Origin: Stomorhina lunata
Lineage: Eukaryota > Arthropoda > Insecta > Diptera > Rhiniidae
Length of the DNA stretch: 64,000 nucleotides
NCBI GenBank assembly: GCA_933228675.1
Contig: OW121741.1
Coordinates: 136,978,858-137,042,857, forward strand
Direction of reading: 5' to 3'
Below are positions 48,272 through 60,312 of this stretch, piece by piece. The position numbers were made by a program, and so were the translations under genes. Positions within the stretch are counted from its first letter, which is position 1. Each line of letters opens with the position of its first letter. A model generated the notes under the pieces. That model was not told where the DNA came from and made no database searches. It saw only the letters and a program-made list of their open reading frames with translations.

Positions 48272-49160
48272 CGTAAAAATGCCCATAGGAAATTTTTCAT
48301 TAAAATTGTTCAATAGAAAATTTTGTAATAAACTATTTTTCAGCACAAATAATTTTTAACAAAAAATCATTTTTGTCAATAAAAATTCTCTTCTAAAAAA
48401 TTACTTCAATAGAAAATTCTTTGGTATACACATTTTTGAAACGAATATTTCACAATATTAATTTTTTCAAAAAAAAAAATGTCGGTACAAAAACTTATAA
48501 ATGGTAAAATTTTCTGGTTTATAATTTTCCAATAGAAAACTTTACAAAAAAGCAATTGCATTTGAAAATTTTTGGTTCGAATTTTTCATAGACAATTTTT
48601 TTGTAAAATTTTTAATAGGAAATTTTTTATGAAAAATTTCAAATATACAAATGTAAAATTTTCAATAAAAGTTCTTTAAAAAAAAAATTTCAATCGAAAA
48701 TTTTTTGATAAAAATTTTTAATAGAAAATTTTTTGGTAAAAATTCTTAAAAAATAATTGTTTTTATTTCAATATAAAATTTTGGACAAAAGTTGTTAAAA
48801 TAAAATTTTTCGTGTAAAAATTTTTAATAGAAAAATTTTTGTTAAAAATTTTCAAATAAATATAAATAATAAAAGATTTTTCAGTAAAAATTTTTAATAG
48901 AAAATTTTTTCGTTAAAAAATTTCAATTGAAAGTTTTTTAGTAAAAATTTTTAAAAATTATATTTTAAAAACAATAATCTTTGAAAATATATAGCAAAAA
49001 TTTCAATAGAAAATATTTCGTTAAAAATTTTCAATAGAAAATTTTTCGTAAAAAATTTTCAATGGAAAATTTTTCGTGTAAAAATTTTTAATAGAAAATT
49101 TTTTGGTAAAAATTTTCAATAGAAAATTTTTCGCTAAAAAATTTTTAATAGAAAAGTTTT
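48272..49160 (+). repeat. Family A array A6, left part, 28-bp
   Basis: Units read GTAAAAATTTTCAATAGAAA then ATTTTTCG. They align with the A1 monomer in plus orientation (arms around ATAG), but the left arm is shortened to AAAATTTTC. It is diverged at the left edge. It continues after a 0.5-kb insertion at 49680. Confidence 0.85.
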
Positions 49161-49679
49161 TGAAAGAAATTAATTTTAGTTGAACCAGAATTTATATTGA
49201 TGGTCGTGGGTTCGAGTCGGGCTCAGGTTCATGTCATAAATTATTTTTTTAATTTATGATTTTTAAATTAGATGAATAAATTTTTAGGAATACTGAAAAA
49301 ACTATGTGACACTTAGCAGTGTGGAATGCTGCATTTTCTGTCCCGCTACGGACTTCATCAGCACACTGTGTCACCAACTGTTAGATGCCAGTAGTTAAGA
49401 TCATCTATTTAACTGAATTCTTAAGCGAAATTGAAAACGAGAATTATATTAACACTCATTTCTATTTCACCTATGACCATATGATCGATTCAGTTAGACG
49501 AACTTATCCACCATAGTTTTTTCCTTTATGTTTTGTATTCCTATCCTTTATTAATCTACATTTACTTTGTACTTTAACCAACTATCAGCTGGTAATGAAG
49601 ACAAAGATTTTTGTTTTGACAAGTTTCTGTTTATTCTTTTACGTTAATGCAAATTTGAATTTAGTATCAACTTGAAAGA
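49161..49679 (+). mobile_element. SINE-like insertion with A and B boxes inside array A6
   Basis: About 0.5 kb of non-array DNA splits array A6. Both borders carry the direct repeat TTGAAAGA (49160-49167 and 49672-49679), consistent with a target-site duplication. Just inside the left border are TAGTTGAACCAG (49177-49188), which fits the Pol III A-box pattern TRGYNNANNNNG, and GGTTCGAGTCG (49209-49219), which fits the B box with one mismatch at the last base. Box spacing and distance from the left end are as in tRNA-derived SINEs. There is no poly(A) tail. An uninterrupted paralogous array segment near 50190 (AGAAAAGTTTTTGGTAAAAA) serves as an empty-site comparison. Confidence 0.6.
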
Positions 49680-52196
49680 GTTTTGGTAAAAATTTTCAAT
49701 AGAAAATTTTTCGTAAAAAATTTTCAATGGAAAATTTTTCGTGTAAAAATTTTTAATAGTTTGAAAATAGATTCAATAGAAAATTGTTTGGTTAAAATTT
49801 TTAATAGAAAATTTTTTGGTTAAAATTTTCAAAAAAAATTTATTTCGTAAAAAATTTCAATAGAAAATTTTTTGGTAAAAATTTTCGATAGAAAATTTTT
49901 TGGTAAAAATTTTGATAGAAAATTTTTTGGCAAAAATTTTCCAGTAAAAATTTTCAATAGAAAATTTTTTGGTAAAAAATTTTCAAGAGAATTTTTCGTG
50001 TAAAAATTTTAAATAGAAAATTTTTAATAGAATTTTTTTTTTCGTAAAAATTTTCAATAGAAAATTTTTCGTTAAAAATTTTCAAAAGAAAATTTTTCGT
50101 AAAAAATTTTCAATGGACAATTTTTCGTGTAAAAATTTTTAATAGAAAATTTTTTGGTAAAAATTTTCAATAGAAAATTTTTCGCTAAAAATTTTTAATA
50201 GAAAAGTTTTTGGTAAAAATTTTCAATAGAAAATTTTTCGTAAAAAATTTTCAATAGAAAATTTTTCGTAAAAAATTTTCAATGGAAAATTTTTCGTGTA
50301 AAAATTTTCAATAGAAAAAATTTCGTTAAAAATTTTTAATAGAAAATTTTTCGTGTAAAAATTTTCAATAGAAAATTTTTCGTTAAAAAATTAAAAAAAA
50401 ATTTTTAGTAAAAATTTTCAATAGAAAATTCTTTGGTCTTTTCAATAAAAAATTTTCCGTTAAAATTTTTAACAGAAAATTTTTTGGTAAAAATTTTCGA
50501 TAGAAAATTTGTCGGCAAAAATTTTCAATAGAAATTTTTTTCGATAAAAGTTTTTAAAAAAAAATTTTCGGGAAAAATTTTCAATAGAAAATTTTTCGGG
50601 AAAAATTTTCAATAGAAAGTTTTCGGGAAAAATTTTCAATAGAAATTTTTTTGGTAAAAATTTTCAATAGAAAATTTTTTGGTTAAAATTTTCATTGGAA
50701 ATTTTTTTAGTAAAAATTTTCAATAGAAAATTTTTTGGTAAAAATTTTCAATAGAAAATTTTTTGGTAAAAATTTTTAATTAAAAATTTTTTGGTAAAAA
50801 TTTTTAATAGAAAATTTTTTGGTAAAAATTTTAAATAGAAAATTTTTTGGTAAAAATGTTCAGCAGAAAATTTTTAGGTAAGAATTTCCGATAGAAAATA
50901 TTTATAGAAAATTTTTGGATAAAATTTTCAATAGAAAAATTTTCGACAAAAATTTTTAGTAGAAAATATCTCTTTAAAAATTTTCAATAGAAAATTTGTT
51001 GGTCAAAAATTTTTAGTAAAAATTTTTGGATAAAATTTTCAATAGAAAAATTTTCGGTAAAAATTTTTAGTAGAAAATATCTCTTCAAAAATTCTCTATA
51101 GAAATTTTTATGTTAAAATTTTAAAAAAAATTTCATTTTCAATACAAAATTTTTCGGTACAAATTTTAGATAGAAAATTTTTTAGTAAAAATTTTCAATG
51201 CAAAAGTTTTCTGCTAAAAGTTTTCAAAACAAAATTTTTCGCAAATATTTTCAATACAAAATATTTCGGTAAAAATTTTTATAGAAAATTTCATCGTAAA
51301 ATTTCGCGGTAAAAACATTTATAAAAATTTTTTGGGTAAAATTTTCAATAGAAAATTTTTCAGTAGAATTTTTTTTTTAATTTTCAATAGAAAATTGTTC
51401 GATAAAAATTTTTAGTAGAACATTGTTTTGGTAAAAATTTTCTACAGAAATTTTTTCTGTAAAAATTTTTAATAGAAAATTCGTAGGTAACAATTTTTCG
51501 GTAAAAATTTTTATAGAAAGTTTTTCTCTAAAAATTTTCAATAGAAATTTTTTAGAAATTTTAATAGAAAATTTGTCGGTTACAAATTTTTAGCAGAAAA
51601 TTTTTTAGTAAAAATTTTTTGGTAAAAATTTTCTATAGAAAATTTTTAGTAGAAAATTTTTCGGTAAACATTTGTAAAAAAAATTTTTCGGTAAAAATTT
51701 TCAATAGAAAATTTGTAGAAATTTTAAAAGAAAATTTGTCGGTTAAAAATTTTTAGCAGAAAATTTTTTAGTAAAAATTTTTAATAGAAAATTTTCAAAA
51801 AAGTTTTTCGGTAAAAACTAAAAAAAAAAAAATTTGTTTAAAATTTTCAAAAAAAAATTGTTCGTTAAAAAATTGCAATAGAAAATTTTTCGATGAAAAT
51901 TTTGTATAAAAAATTTTTCGGTGAAAAAGAAAGAAAAGTTTTTTGGTAAAATTTTGAATAAAATTTTTTTTTAGAAAAAATTCTTAGTAGAAAATTTTAA
52001 GATTAAAAAAATTCTCGAATGAAAATTGTTCTGTAAACATTTTTTTTAGAAAATTTTTCGGTAAAAATTTTGAATAAAAAATTTTTTGGTAGAAATTTTC
52101 GAAATAAAAAATTTTTTGGTAGAAATTTTCTAAATAAAATTTTGTTGTAAAATTTTCAATAAAGATTTTTTTAGAAAAAATTCTTATTAGAAAATT
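49680..52196 (+). repeat. Family A array A6, right part, 28-bp, ~90 copies
   Basis: The same GTAAAAATTTTCAATAGAAA-type unit continues, with TTGGT, TCGGT and TCGTG variants. The series of variants at 49021-49160 is repeated at about 50070-50205. A block with AGTAGAAAATATCTCT recurs 111 bp apart (50958, 51069). The array ends at the linker module, in AGAAAATTGGAATTTGG. Confidence 0.9.
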
Positions 52197-52310
52197 GGAA
52201 TTTGGTTTCTCCGCAAACATTTTTTGGCTTTTTATCAATAAATTGGCCTGTTACATTAATAAATAAATGCAACAGATTTGGGATCAAATGCGAATACTTT
52301 TCTTTTTGAA
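52197..52310 (+). repeat. Linker module copy 2 (best-preserved)
   Basis: A non-tandem ~112-bp segment: GGAATTTGGTTTCTCCGCAA, TTTTTTGGCTTTTTATCAAT, AAATTGGCCTGTTACATTAA, GCAACAGATTTGGGATCAAA and TGCGAATAC in order. It is co-linear over its whole length with the reverse complement of 63452-63564 and partly with 929 and 63934. A6 monomers lie on both sides. There is no coding frame. Confidence 0.8.
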
Positions 52311-52334
52311 TAATATTTACATCCAGACTATTTT

Positions 52335-52648
52335 ATTATTTTTTGATAAAAATTTTCAATAGAAAATTTTTCTGGTAAAAATGTTCAATAGAAAATATAT
52401 ATGCAAACATTTTCTTATAAAAAATTTTTGGTAAAAAATTTCAATAGAAAATTTTTCGGTAAAAATATTTTTCTACAAAAATTTCAAATAACAAATTTTT
52501 TTTTTAATTTTTTATTTTGGAAAAAAATTTTAAAAGAATTTGTTTTATTAAAAAAATTCTAAGTAAAATTGGTATTGGTAATAATTTTTAATAGGAAATT
52601 TTTCGGTAAAAATTTTCAATAGTAAATTTCTGCAAAAATATACAATAA
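52335..52648 (+). repeat. Family A array A6, tail
   Basis: About eleven diverged units (GATAAAAATTTTCAATAGAA pattern) resume after the linker module and fade near 52648. Confidence 0.75.
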
Positions 52649-55600
52649 GTGAAAGTGCGTGATTGTGGTATTCCTGTTGAGGTATACCTGTTGCTTTTAG
52701 ATTGTCAAATTTTTAGTTTCTGACCGATTCAAATATGATTTAACCCTTCTTATAATACGGATCCATTTGAGAAAAAAAAGTAACTATACCACATAACCAG
52801 CACTTACTCTATATGTTTAGTCTGACACCAAGCTTGAAGTGGCGTGACTCGGAATATTTGGTATTCAGAAACTATAATCCTCAAAACAAAAATGTAATGC
52901 CCAAGTAAAATCTATTATAAGGTTCCGGGACAAAGCTTAGACTTTAAACCCTTTGTATTGTTTTTCCAAGTCGTTTTTATATTGTTTTCCAAGCGGGTAG
53001 AATAAGACATAATCTAATATTTTGCGTAGGTATGTGCTTATAGCTAAAGGTATATATGTATGTATGTAGGTGTATGTAAAGAGGTTTTTATAAATCTCTA
53101 CTTCAGTATAAGCATTTATCTATGTATATGATTGCGTGCTTTTGAGTTAGAGGAGGCCTCTAAAGCTCTACGTAAAGGCACATAGAGCTACTCCTTCTAG
53201 CCACAGAATGATGAAGGAAATTTTTGTGTCGCATAATTTCCGTTGCAGCTGTCATCAGTTGATGTGAAGCATATACACGTTTATTATATGAACTAGATAA
53301 CCCAAGGAGTAAATAAGAAATACCTAGAAATGCCTAACTAGTTGAATATTCAAATACAAATGCCTGCTGGGTTGTGTTGTTAAACAGCCTCAATTTATAC
53401 ATACTTACATAGATGCACATAATTTCAAGAGCAATACCAAAGCAACGAACCACAAACCTATAAGCCTTATATGACTTCCTCACTCTTGATAGGAAACATA
53501 AACTAATACATTTACACAGAAACATACGCGTACATCTACTCTCACTTACCCTTTACGCATACAACCACTATCCACTTCATGTGCAAATACTGTGATACGT
53601 GGAAAAATTGTGTAATATTTTCAACGTTGATAAATAAATAGATCAGCAGCTTTTTAAAATGAGTAAAGTAGAGTGTAAGGCCTACTTACTTAGAAGTGAA
53701 CTCTATATGTGAGTGTAAACATGAGAATGCATAACTGCACGGCAAGTGGTAAAGGCCCAGTAGTTTTAAATTAAAGTATCTCTTACCAAACCAAGAATCA
53801 CAAAGTTTTGGAAAGTAATTGATATTTCAGATATAGGTCGGACCATGACTTTGTTAGTCTATGTTAGGGGCTTTGAAGACCATTCATTTCATTTAATCTG
53901 CTGGGTATGCACATGTAAATATGAGTAGTATTAGTGTCGCTGCATAAATACTAGTAGCCCTAAATGTGAATTTGTGCATATTGTATAAGTATGCCTCTTT
54001 GCATTCAGTTTTTCGTAATATTTCATTGCTATACATGCATAGAAATCTGAAACCAACAAAAAATATATACGAAAAAAATACAGTTTGACCCAGTTCCGTT
54101 GGATCTTTAAGCCGACACGAATTTTCCTTTGAAATTGTGGTTTTAGTTGCCATAAAAACAAATTTTCAGTACCTCTTTTTTTAAATTGGAGGAAGTTTGG
54201 GAATTTTATTGCATAGAAAGTTTAACAAAGACTTTTTTGTTTTTGAATTTCGCTAAAAAACTAAAAATTCCTTACAATTGCTTTTTGAGTTGTTTTTAAT
54301 ATCAAAAGGTTATTGAGCTTGACTTTGACTCTTTTAAGAGTGAAAAGAATTTATAGAAAAAGCCTTTTTTTTTTTTGATAAAAAGTATTTAAAGCTTTGT
54401 AGATTTTATAATAGAGCTTTAAAGAAAAATAAAAACAAAAGTATAAAGACAATTTTATTATTTGATTTCATAAAGCCTCTGCTTAAAAACAAAAGAATTA
54501 ACACAGTCCAACTAGTTGATACCCTACACCAAAGTGTAAAATGTAATGTAAACTTCAACAAATTTGTTAGATTTTGAATCTTTTAAATTTTTGAAGACTA
54601 TTTTGTGATATATTGCAATATCAAATATTTCTCTGAGGTGTTTCTTTAATTTGCTATTCCATAACTTTTTAAAATCTAAAGAGTCTACCTACAAGAACTT
54701 CTGATTTCTTCTGAAAACATCTACTTTGATAAAACTGCATCCATCAAATTTGTTGTTTAGTCCACCAAACTAATTCAATATGACCTAAATTTGCCTTCAA
54801 AAACTATAAAAAGAGTTTTTAAATATCTCAAACCATTTTGTGTTGAGAAATTTCTAAAGTCAAATTTTTTTCGCTAAAATTGAATTTTTCCCAAAAAGAT
54901 GCTGTCAAATTTTCACTTTTTACTAAAAAATTTTTTATTAAACATTAATGTTTAATTATATATTCGTAGAAAATCATTGTAGGAGATTTTAATCCAAATT
55001 TTAATTAAGTAAAACATTCACTCTACGTACATCATTGAACGAACTGTGAGGTGTAGGACTGGAAAAATACTAAAAAGTAAAAGTAAATAGTTCGTTTTTC
55101 ATACTTTAGCTATGAATCAAACTCTTAGGTAATGAAAGCTTTTGCTGTCTAAGTGTAAATTTTTAGTAAATTTAAAAATTTACTTAAATTCGAGGCTGGT
55201 GTACATTATATGTTAAGTTTGTACTACTAATTTTTTATTTTTCAAACCGAATCATTTTTCTATAAGTATCAACCTTTTTTTTTGTAGAAAATAAAGCAAA
55301 TAATAATAAAAAAAATATTATTAAAAATGCATGTAAAACTTTTTAATAAAGGAAACAATTCTGAAAAAAAAACTCTACAAATTGCAAAAATGAAAGTTTT
55401 ACATCAACATGATAATAAAAATATTGTTTGTGAATAAATTAAATTCTAGACAAAAGTATTTTTTCTATGTTTTAATGTATATATGATCCATTAAAAAACT
55501 ATGCCATGAAAATTTAAACAACTAGACAAAAATATATACATATCGTCACTTAGAAAAACAATACTAGAAACAATGTAACATTTTCTTTATTTTTTTACAT

Positions 55601-55834
55601 TTTAGATAACAATATTAAATTAATAATTTTTATTATTCATACATTCAAAATAAATTTATTTACATTTTTAAAATTCATTACTAATAAAAAAATATTTACT
55701 AATGACAAACTATTTAAAACATAAAAGCACTGCAGCATAATTTTTCTTAAATTTTATGAACTGATGAAATTTATTACATATGTACACTTTTTTTGGTAGT
55801 GAGACCAATATTTTAGGTATATCCCACTTTCTTA
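52649..55834. other. Long single-copy-looking spacer, no gene seen
   Basis: This is the longest non-repetitive stretch. It holds TATGTATG runs near 53050, a dyad AGTAAATTT-AA-AAATTTACT at 55165-55184, and GATACCCTACACCAAAGTGT at about 54519, which resembles a motif of common fly dispersed repeats. Open frames at 53334-53525 and 53893-54161 (63-86 codons, minus) have no domain. Donor-like sites (plus TAG|GTATGT near 53029, minus AGG|GTAAGT near 53547) pair only with weak acceptors. Confidence 0.5.
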
Positions 55835-58800
55835 ATGAAAAATATCATTAACATTTTTCTATAAGAAAAATTTCACCAACATTTTTCTATAAAAAAAATT
55901 TCATTAAAATTTTTTCTATAAGAAAAATTTCATTAAAATTTTTCTATAGGAAAATTTTCATTAAGATTTTTCTATAAGAAAAATTTCATTAAGATTTTTT
56001 TTATAAGAAAAATTTCATTAAAATTTTTCTATAAGAAAAATTTCATTAAAATTTTTCTATAAGAAAAATTTCATTAAAATTTTTCCATAAGAAAAATTTC
56101 ATTAAAATTTTTCTATAAAAAAATTTCATTAAAATTTTTCTATAAGAAAAATTTCATTAAAATTTTTCTATAAGAAAAATTTCATTAAAATTTTTTTATA
56201 AGAAAAATGTTTTTAAAATTTTTCTATAAAAATATTTCAATTATAATTTTTCTATGCGAAAAATTTCATCAAAATTTTTCTATAAGAAAAATTTCATCAA
56301 AATTTTTCTATAAGAAAAATTTCATTAAGATTTTTTTATAAGAAAAATTTAATTAAAATTTTTCTATAAGAAACATTTCATTAAAATTTTTCTATAAGAA
56401 AAATTTCATTAAAATTTTTCTATAAGAAAAATTTTATAATAATTTTTCTATAAGAAAAGTTTCATTAAAATATTTCTATAGGAAAAATTTCCTTAAAATT
56501 TTTGTGAAAGAAAAATTTCATCAAAATTTTTCTATAAGAAAAATTTCATTAAAATTTTTCTATAAGAAAAATTTCATTAAAATTTTTCTATAAGAAACAT
56601 TTCATTAAAATTTTTCTATAAGAAAAATTTTATTAAAATTTTTCTATAAGAAAAATTTTATAATAATTTATTTATAAGAAAAGTTTCATTAAAATATTTC
56701 TATAGGAAAAATTTTCTTAAAATTTTTGTGAAAGAAAAATTTTAGGAAAATTTTTCTATAAGAAAAATTTCAGGAAAATTTTTCTATAAGAAAAATTTTA
56801 TTAAAATTTTTCTATAAGAAAAATTTTATTATAATTTTTCTATTAGAAAAATTTCATTAAAATTTTTCTGTAAGAAAAATTTCATTAAAATTTTTCTATA
56901 AGAAAAATTTCATTAAAATTTTTCTATAAGAAAAATTTCATTAAAATTTTTCTATAAGAAAAACTTCATTAAAATTTTTCTATAAGAAAAATTTCATTAA
57001 AATTTTTCTATAAAAAAAATTTCATTAAAATTTTTCTATAAGAAAAATGTTATCAAAATTTTTCTATAAGAAAGATTTCATAAAAATTTTTCTTTGGGAA
57101 AAATTTCATTAAAAGTTTTCTATAAGAAAAATTTCATCAAAATTTTTAAAAAAGAAAAATTTCATTAAAATTTTTATAAGAGAAACATTTCAATAAAATT
57201 TTTCTATATGAAAAATTTCATCAAAATTTTTATAAAAGAAAAATTTCATTAAAATTTTTATAAGAGAAACATTTCAATAAAATTTTTCTATATGAAAAAT
57301 TTCATCAAAATTTTTATAAAAGAAAAATTTCATTAAAATTTTTATAAGAGAAACATTTCAATAAAATTTTTCTATATGAAAAATTTCATCAAAATTTTTA
57401 TAAAAGAAAAATTTCATTAAAATTTTTATAAGAGAAACATTTCATTAAAATTTTTATAAAAGAAAAATTTCATCAAAATTTTTCTATATAAAAAATTTCA
57501 TCAAAACTTTTCTATAAGAAAAATTTTATTAAAATTTTTCTATAAGAATAATTTCATTAAAACTTTTCTATAAGAAAAATTTCATTAAAATTTTTCTATA
57601 AGAAAAATTTCACTAAAATTTTGCTATAAGAAAAATTTCATTAAAATTTTCTAAAAGAAAAATTTCATCAACATTTTTTTATAAGAAAAATTCATCAAAA
57701 TTTTTCTTTACAAAAAATTTTATCTAAATTTTTCTATAAGAAAAATTTTATCAAAATTTTTCTATAGGAAAAATTTCATTAAAATTTGTCGATAAAAAAA
57801 ATTTTATCAAATTTTTCTATTAGAAAAATTTAATCAATATTTTTCTATTAGAAAAATTTAATCAATATTTTTCTACAAGGAAAATGTCTTTGAAATTTTT
57901 CAATAAAAAAAATCCTCAAAATTTTTAATAAGAAAAATTTCATATAAATTTTGTTTTAAGAAAAATGTCATCAACATTTTTCTATCAGAAAAATTTCGCC
58001 AAAATTTTTCTATAAAAAATAATTTCATCAAGTTTTCTATAAAGTTTTCTATAAAAAAATTTCAGCATAATTTTTTAGAAAACAGTTTTCTATAAGAATA
58101 ATTTCATTAACAATTTTTATATAAGAAAACTTTTATTGACAATTTTCTTGCAAAAAAAAAAAAATAGCAAAAATTTAGCAAAATCTGATTAATATTTTTT
58201 AATAAGAAAAATTTCATCAAAAGTTTATTATACCAAAATCTTTCTATACCAAAATCTTTCTATAAGAATTATTTTATCGAAATTTTTTTTAATCATAAAA
58301 AATTTCCCTAAAAATGTTTCTATAAGAAAAATTTCATTTAAGTTTTTCAATGAGAAAAATTTTATTAAAATTTTTCTATAAGAAAAATTTGATCATCATT
58401 TGTCTAAAAAATTCATTGAAATTTTTTCTATAAGAAAAATATCATCAACATTTTTCTATAAACAAACTTCCATCAATAGTTTTTTTATAGGAAACATTTT
58501 ATCAACATTTTGTCTGCAGGAAAAATTTCACCAAAGTATTTATATAAGAAAAATTTCATCGATATTTTTTTTATAGGAAAAATTTGATCAAAATATTTCT
58601 GTAAAAAAAATTTCATCAAAACTTTTCTATAAGAAAAATTTCATCAAAATTTTTCTATAAGAAAAATTTCATTAAAATTTTTTCTTTAAGAAAATTTCAT
58701 AAAAATTTTTCTATAAAAAAATTTCATTTACATTTTTGAGTAAGAAACATTCCACCGACATTTTTCTAAGAGAAACATTTTCCTATAAAAAAAATCAGAA

Positions 58801-58975
58801 CAAGATTTTTCTATAACAAAAATTTTATCGATCTTCTTTTCCTATAAAAACAGTTAAATTAAAATTTTTCTATAAGAAAAATTTAATCGATATATTTCTA
58901 TAAGAAAAATTAAATCAAAATTTTTCTATAGGAAAAATTTCATCGAAATTTAAAAAATTTCCTAGTAGAATTCCA
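55835..58975 (-). repeat. Family A array A7, 28-bp, minus orientation, ~112 copies
   Basis: Units read TTCATTAAAATTTTTCTATA then AGAAAAAT. Their reverse complement is ATTTTTCTTATAGAAAAATT then TTAATGAA, the A1 form with TTAAT for TCGAT. An inner block is multiplied: an alternation of TATAAGAGAAACATTTCAAT and CTATATGAAAAATTTCATCA units spans about 57165-57430. The right third is strongly diverged. Confidence 0.93.
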
Positions 58976-60100
58976 ACAAAATGTCATTAAAATTTTGGTT
59001 TTCTTGATTGGTTTTCGTTTGTAATTGTTGAGTTTATTAACAAAAGTTTCATATTTAATTAAACAATCAATGATTTCTCCTTAGAGATTTTTTCTCAGAC
59101 AGACTTAGGCTTTTAATACGAAATGATTGATTCCGTTTGCTATTTGGCAGACTTTAAACATTTTTTTTCCTTTTCTTTAATATCAAAATTTAAGAATTTG
59201 TATGTTTCGGCCAGATTTTTGTTCTGGTAAATTTTGTTTTATTATATTTATCCGTGAGGGATAGTCTAATGCCTGCGAGGGTCTGGGAGTTGGCGGCAGA
59301 ATTCGAGTTGCGGTGTTGGACAATTTGCAAATATAACATTTACTGCTCACCCATTGAAGTCATAAAAAGAAATTTGTATACAAGTTGGCAGCACTCCCTA
59401 GGGACAAATCAATTTTGGCTTTAAGTGCAACTTTATAGTGTTTGAGTGAGTGTTTGTATCTACCATATCTCATTTTTTTTTTCTTCTAAATCATCTCTTT
59501 CCTTCCTGTTTGTTGTTTTTATATTGTTGTTATTTGTTTCTTTCTTGTTTTTGTTATTGTTCTTATGAGAAAGTTTTTGTTTAATATCCCTTGAACCATG
59601 TATTACTTTACGATCTTGTCCTGTTTTCTCTTAGGAAAATTTTTATAGTTGTTGTTTGGCTGTTGTTTTTTTATTTTAGGTTGTTCTGTTCTTTTTGTTT
59701 TCTTTTTTTATTGTATCTAACGAATTGATGTTAGTCAAAAGTTCATCTTGTGTTTTCTGCGTTGATGTTTTTATGTTCTTCAAAAAATACAAATTTTTCC
59801 TGTATACGAATACGAGTATGAAAAATAATATTGTGTTTAATGATTTAGAAATGTTTAAATAGCTTCACAGACAATTAACTGAGAACATTTTATTTGAAAG
59901 TGCGAATTTATTTTTAAATTGTTAGTCGAACAAATAATTTTCAACCAAATACAAAGACAATTAATTCTAGTTTTTTTTGTGATTCAAAGTTATGGTGTTT
60001 TGTTTATATACCAATTATTTTTATAACTTCCCTCGTATATCACAAAAATAGAAGACCATTACCTTTTATAATTTAGTGTTTTCTTTTTCATTTTCTTGAA
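58976..60100. other. AT-rich spacer with a short GC-richer patch
   Basis: A GC-richer stretch lies at about 59250-59410 (GTGAGGGATAGTCTAATGCC, GTCTGGGAGTTGGCGGCAGA). It has no long open frame and no tRNA or rRNA signature. The rest is T-rich with GTTGTT runs. Confidence 0.45.
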
Positions 60101-60300
60101 ATAACCGGTCACTTTTCTATAGAATATCAAAGTAGAAGGTTACTTTTCTGCAAAACAGCATAGAAAATCTTAATAATCGGCTATTTTTGTAAAGAAATGC
60201 AAGGTAAATATAAAATAAAGTAATTGGTTACTTTTCTATAGAAAATTCAATTAGCAGGTTATTTTTCTGTAGTAACCGGTGACTTTACTACAGAGAAATA
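60101..60300 (+). repeat. Short degenerate repeat with AACCGGT and TTTTCTATAGAAA motifs
   Basis: About five units combine an AACCGGTCAC/TTGGTTAC/AACCGGTGAC-type part with TTTTCTATAGAAAAT or TTTTCTGTAG. The CTATAGAA dyad is that of families A and B, but the spacer is new. It lies just left of array A8. Confidence 0.55.
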
Positions 60301-60312
60301 ATCAAAATAATA

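Noticed and set aside
53547..53586. 40-nt minus-strand exon with donor AGG|GTAAGT
   Set aside because: The donor is strong but the acceptor tract is weak and the open frame is only 13 codons. Equivalent chance pairs were found elsewhere, for example near 59350.
53893..54161. Two overlapping minus-strand frames of 86 and 76 codons
   Set aside because: Different frames of the same strand over the same DNA, with no domain and no signal beyond a possible hydrophobic segment. No sign of splicing or conservation can be judged. Probably chance.
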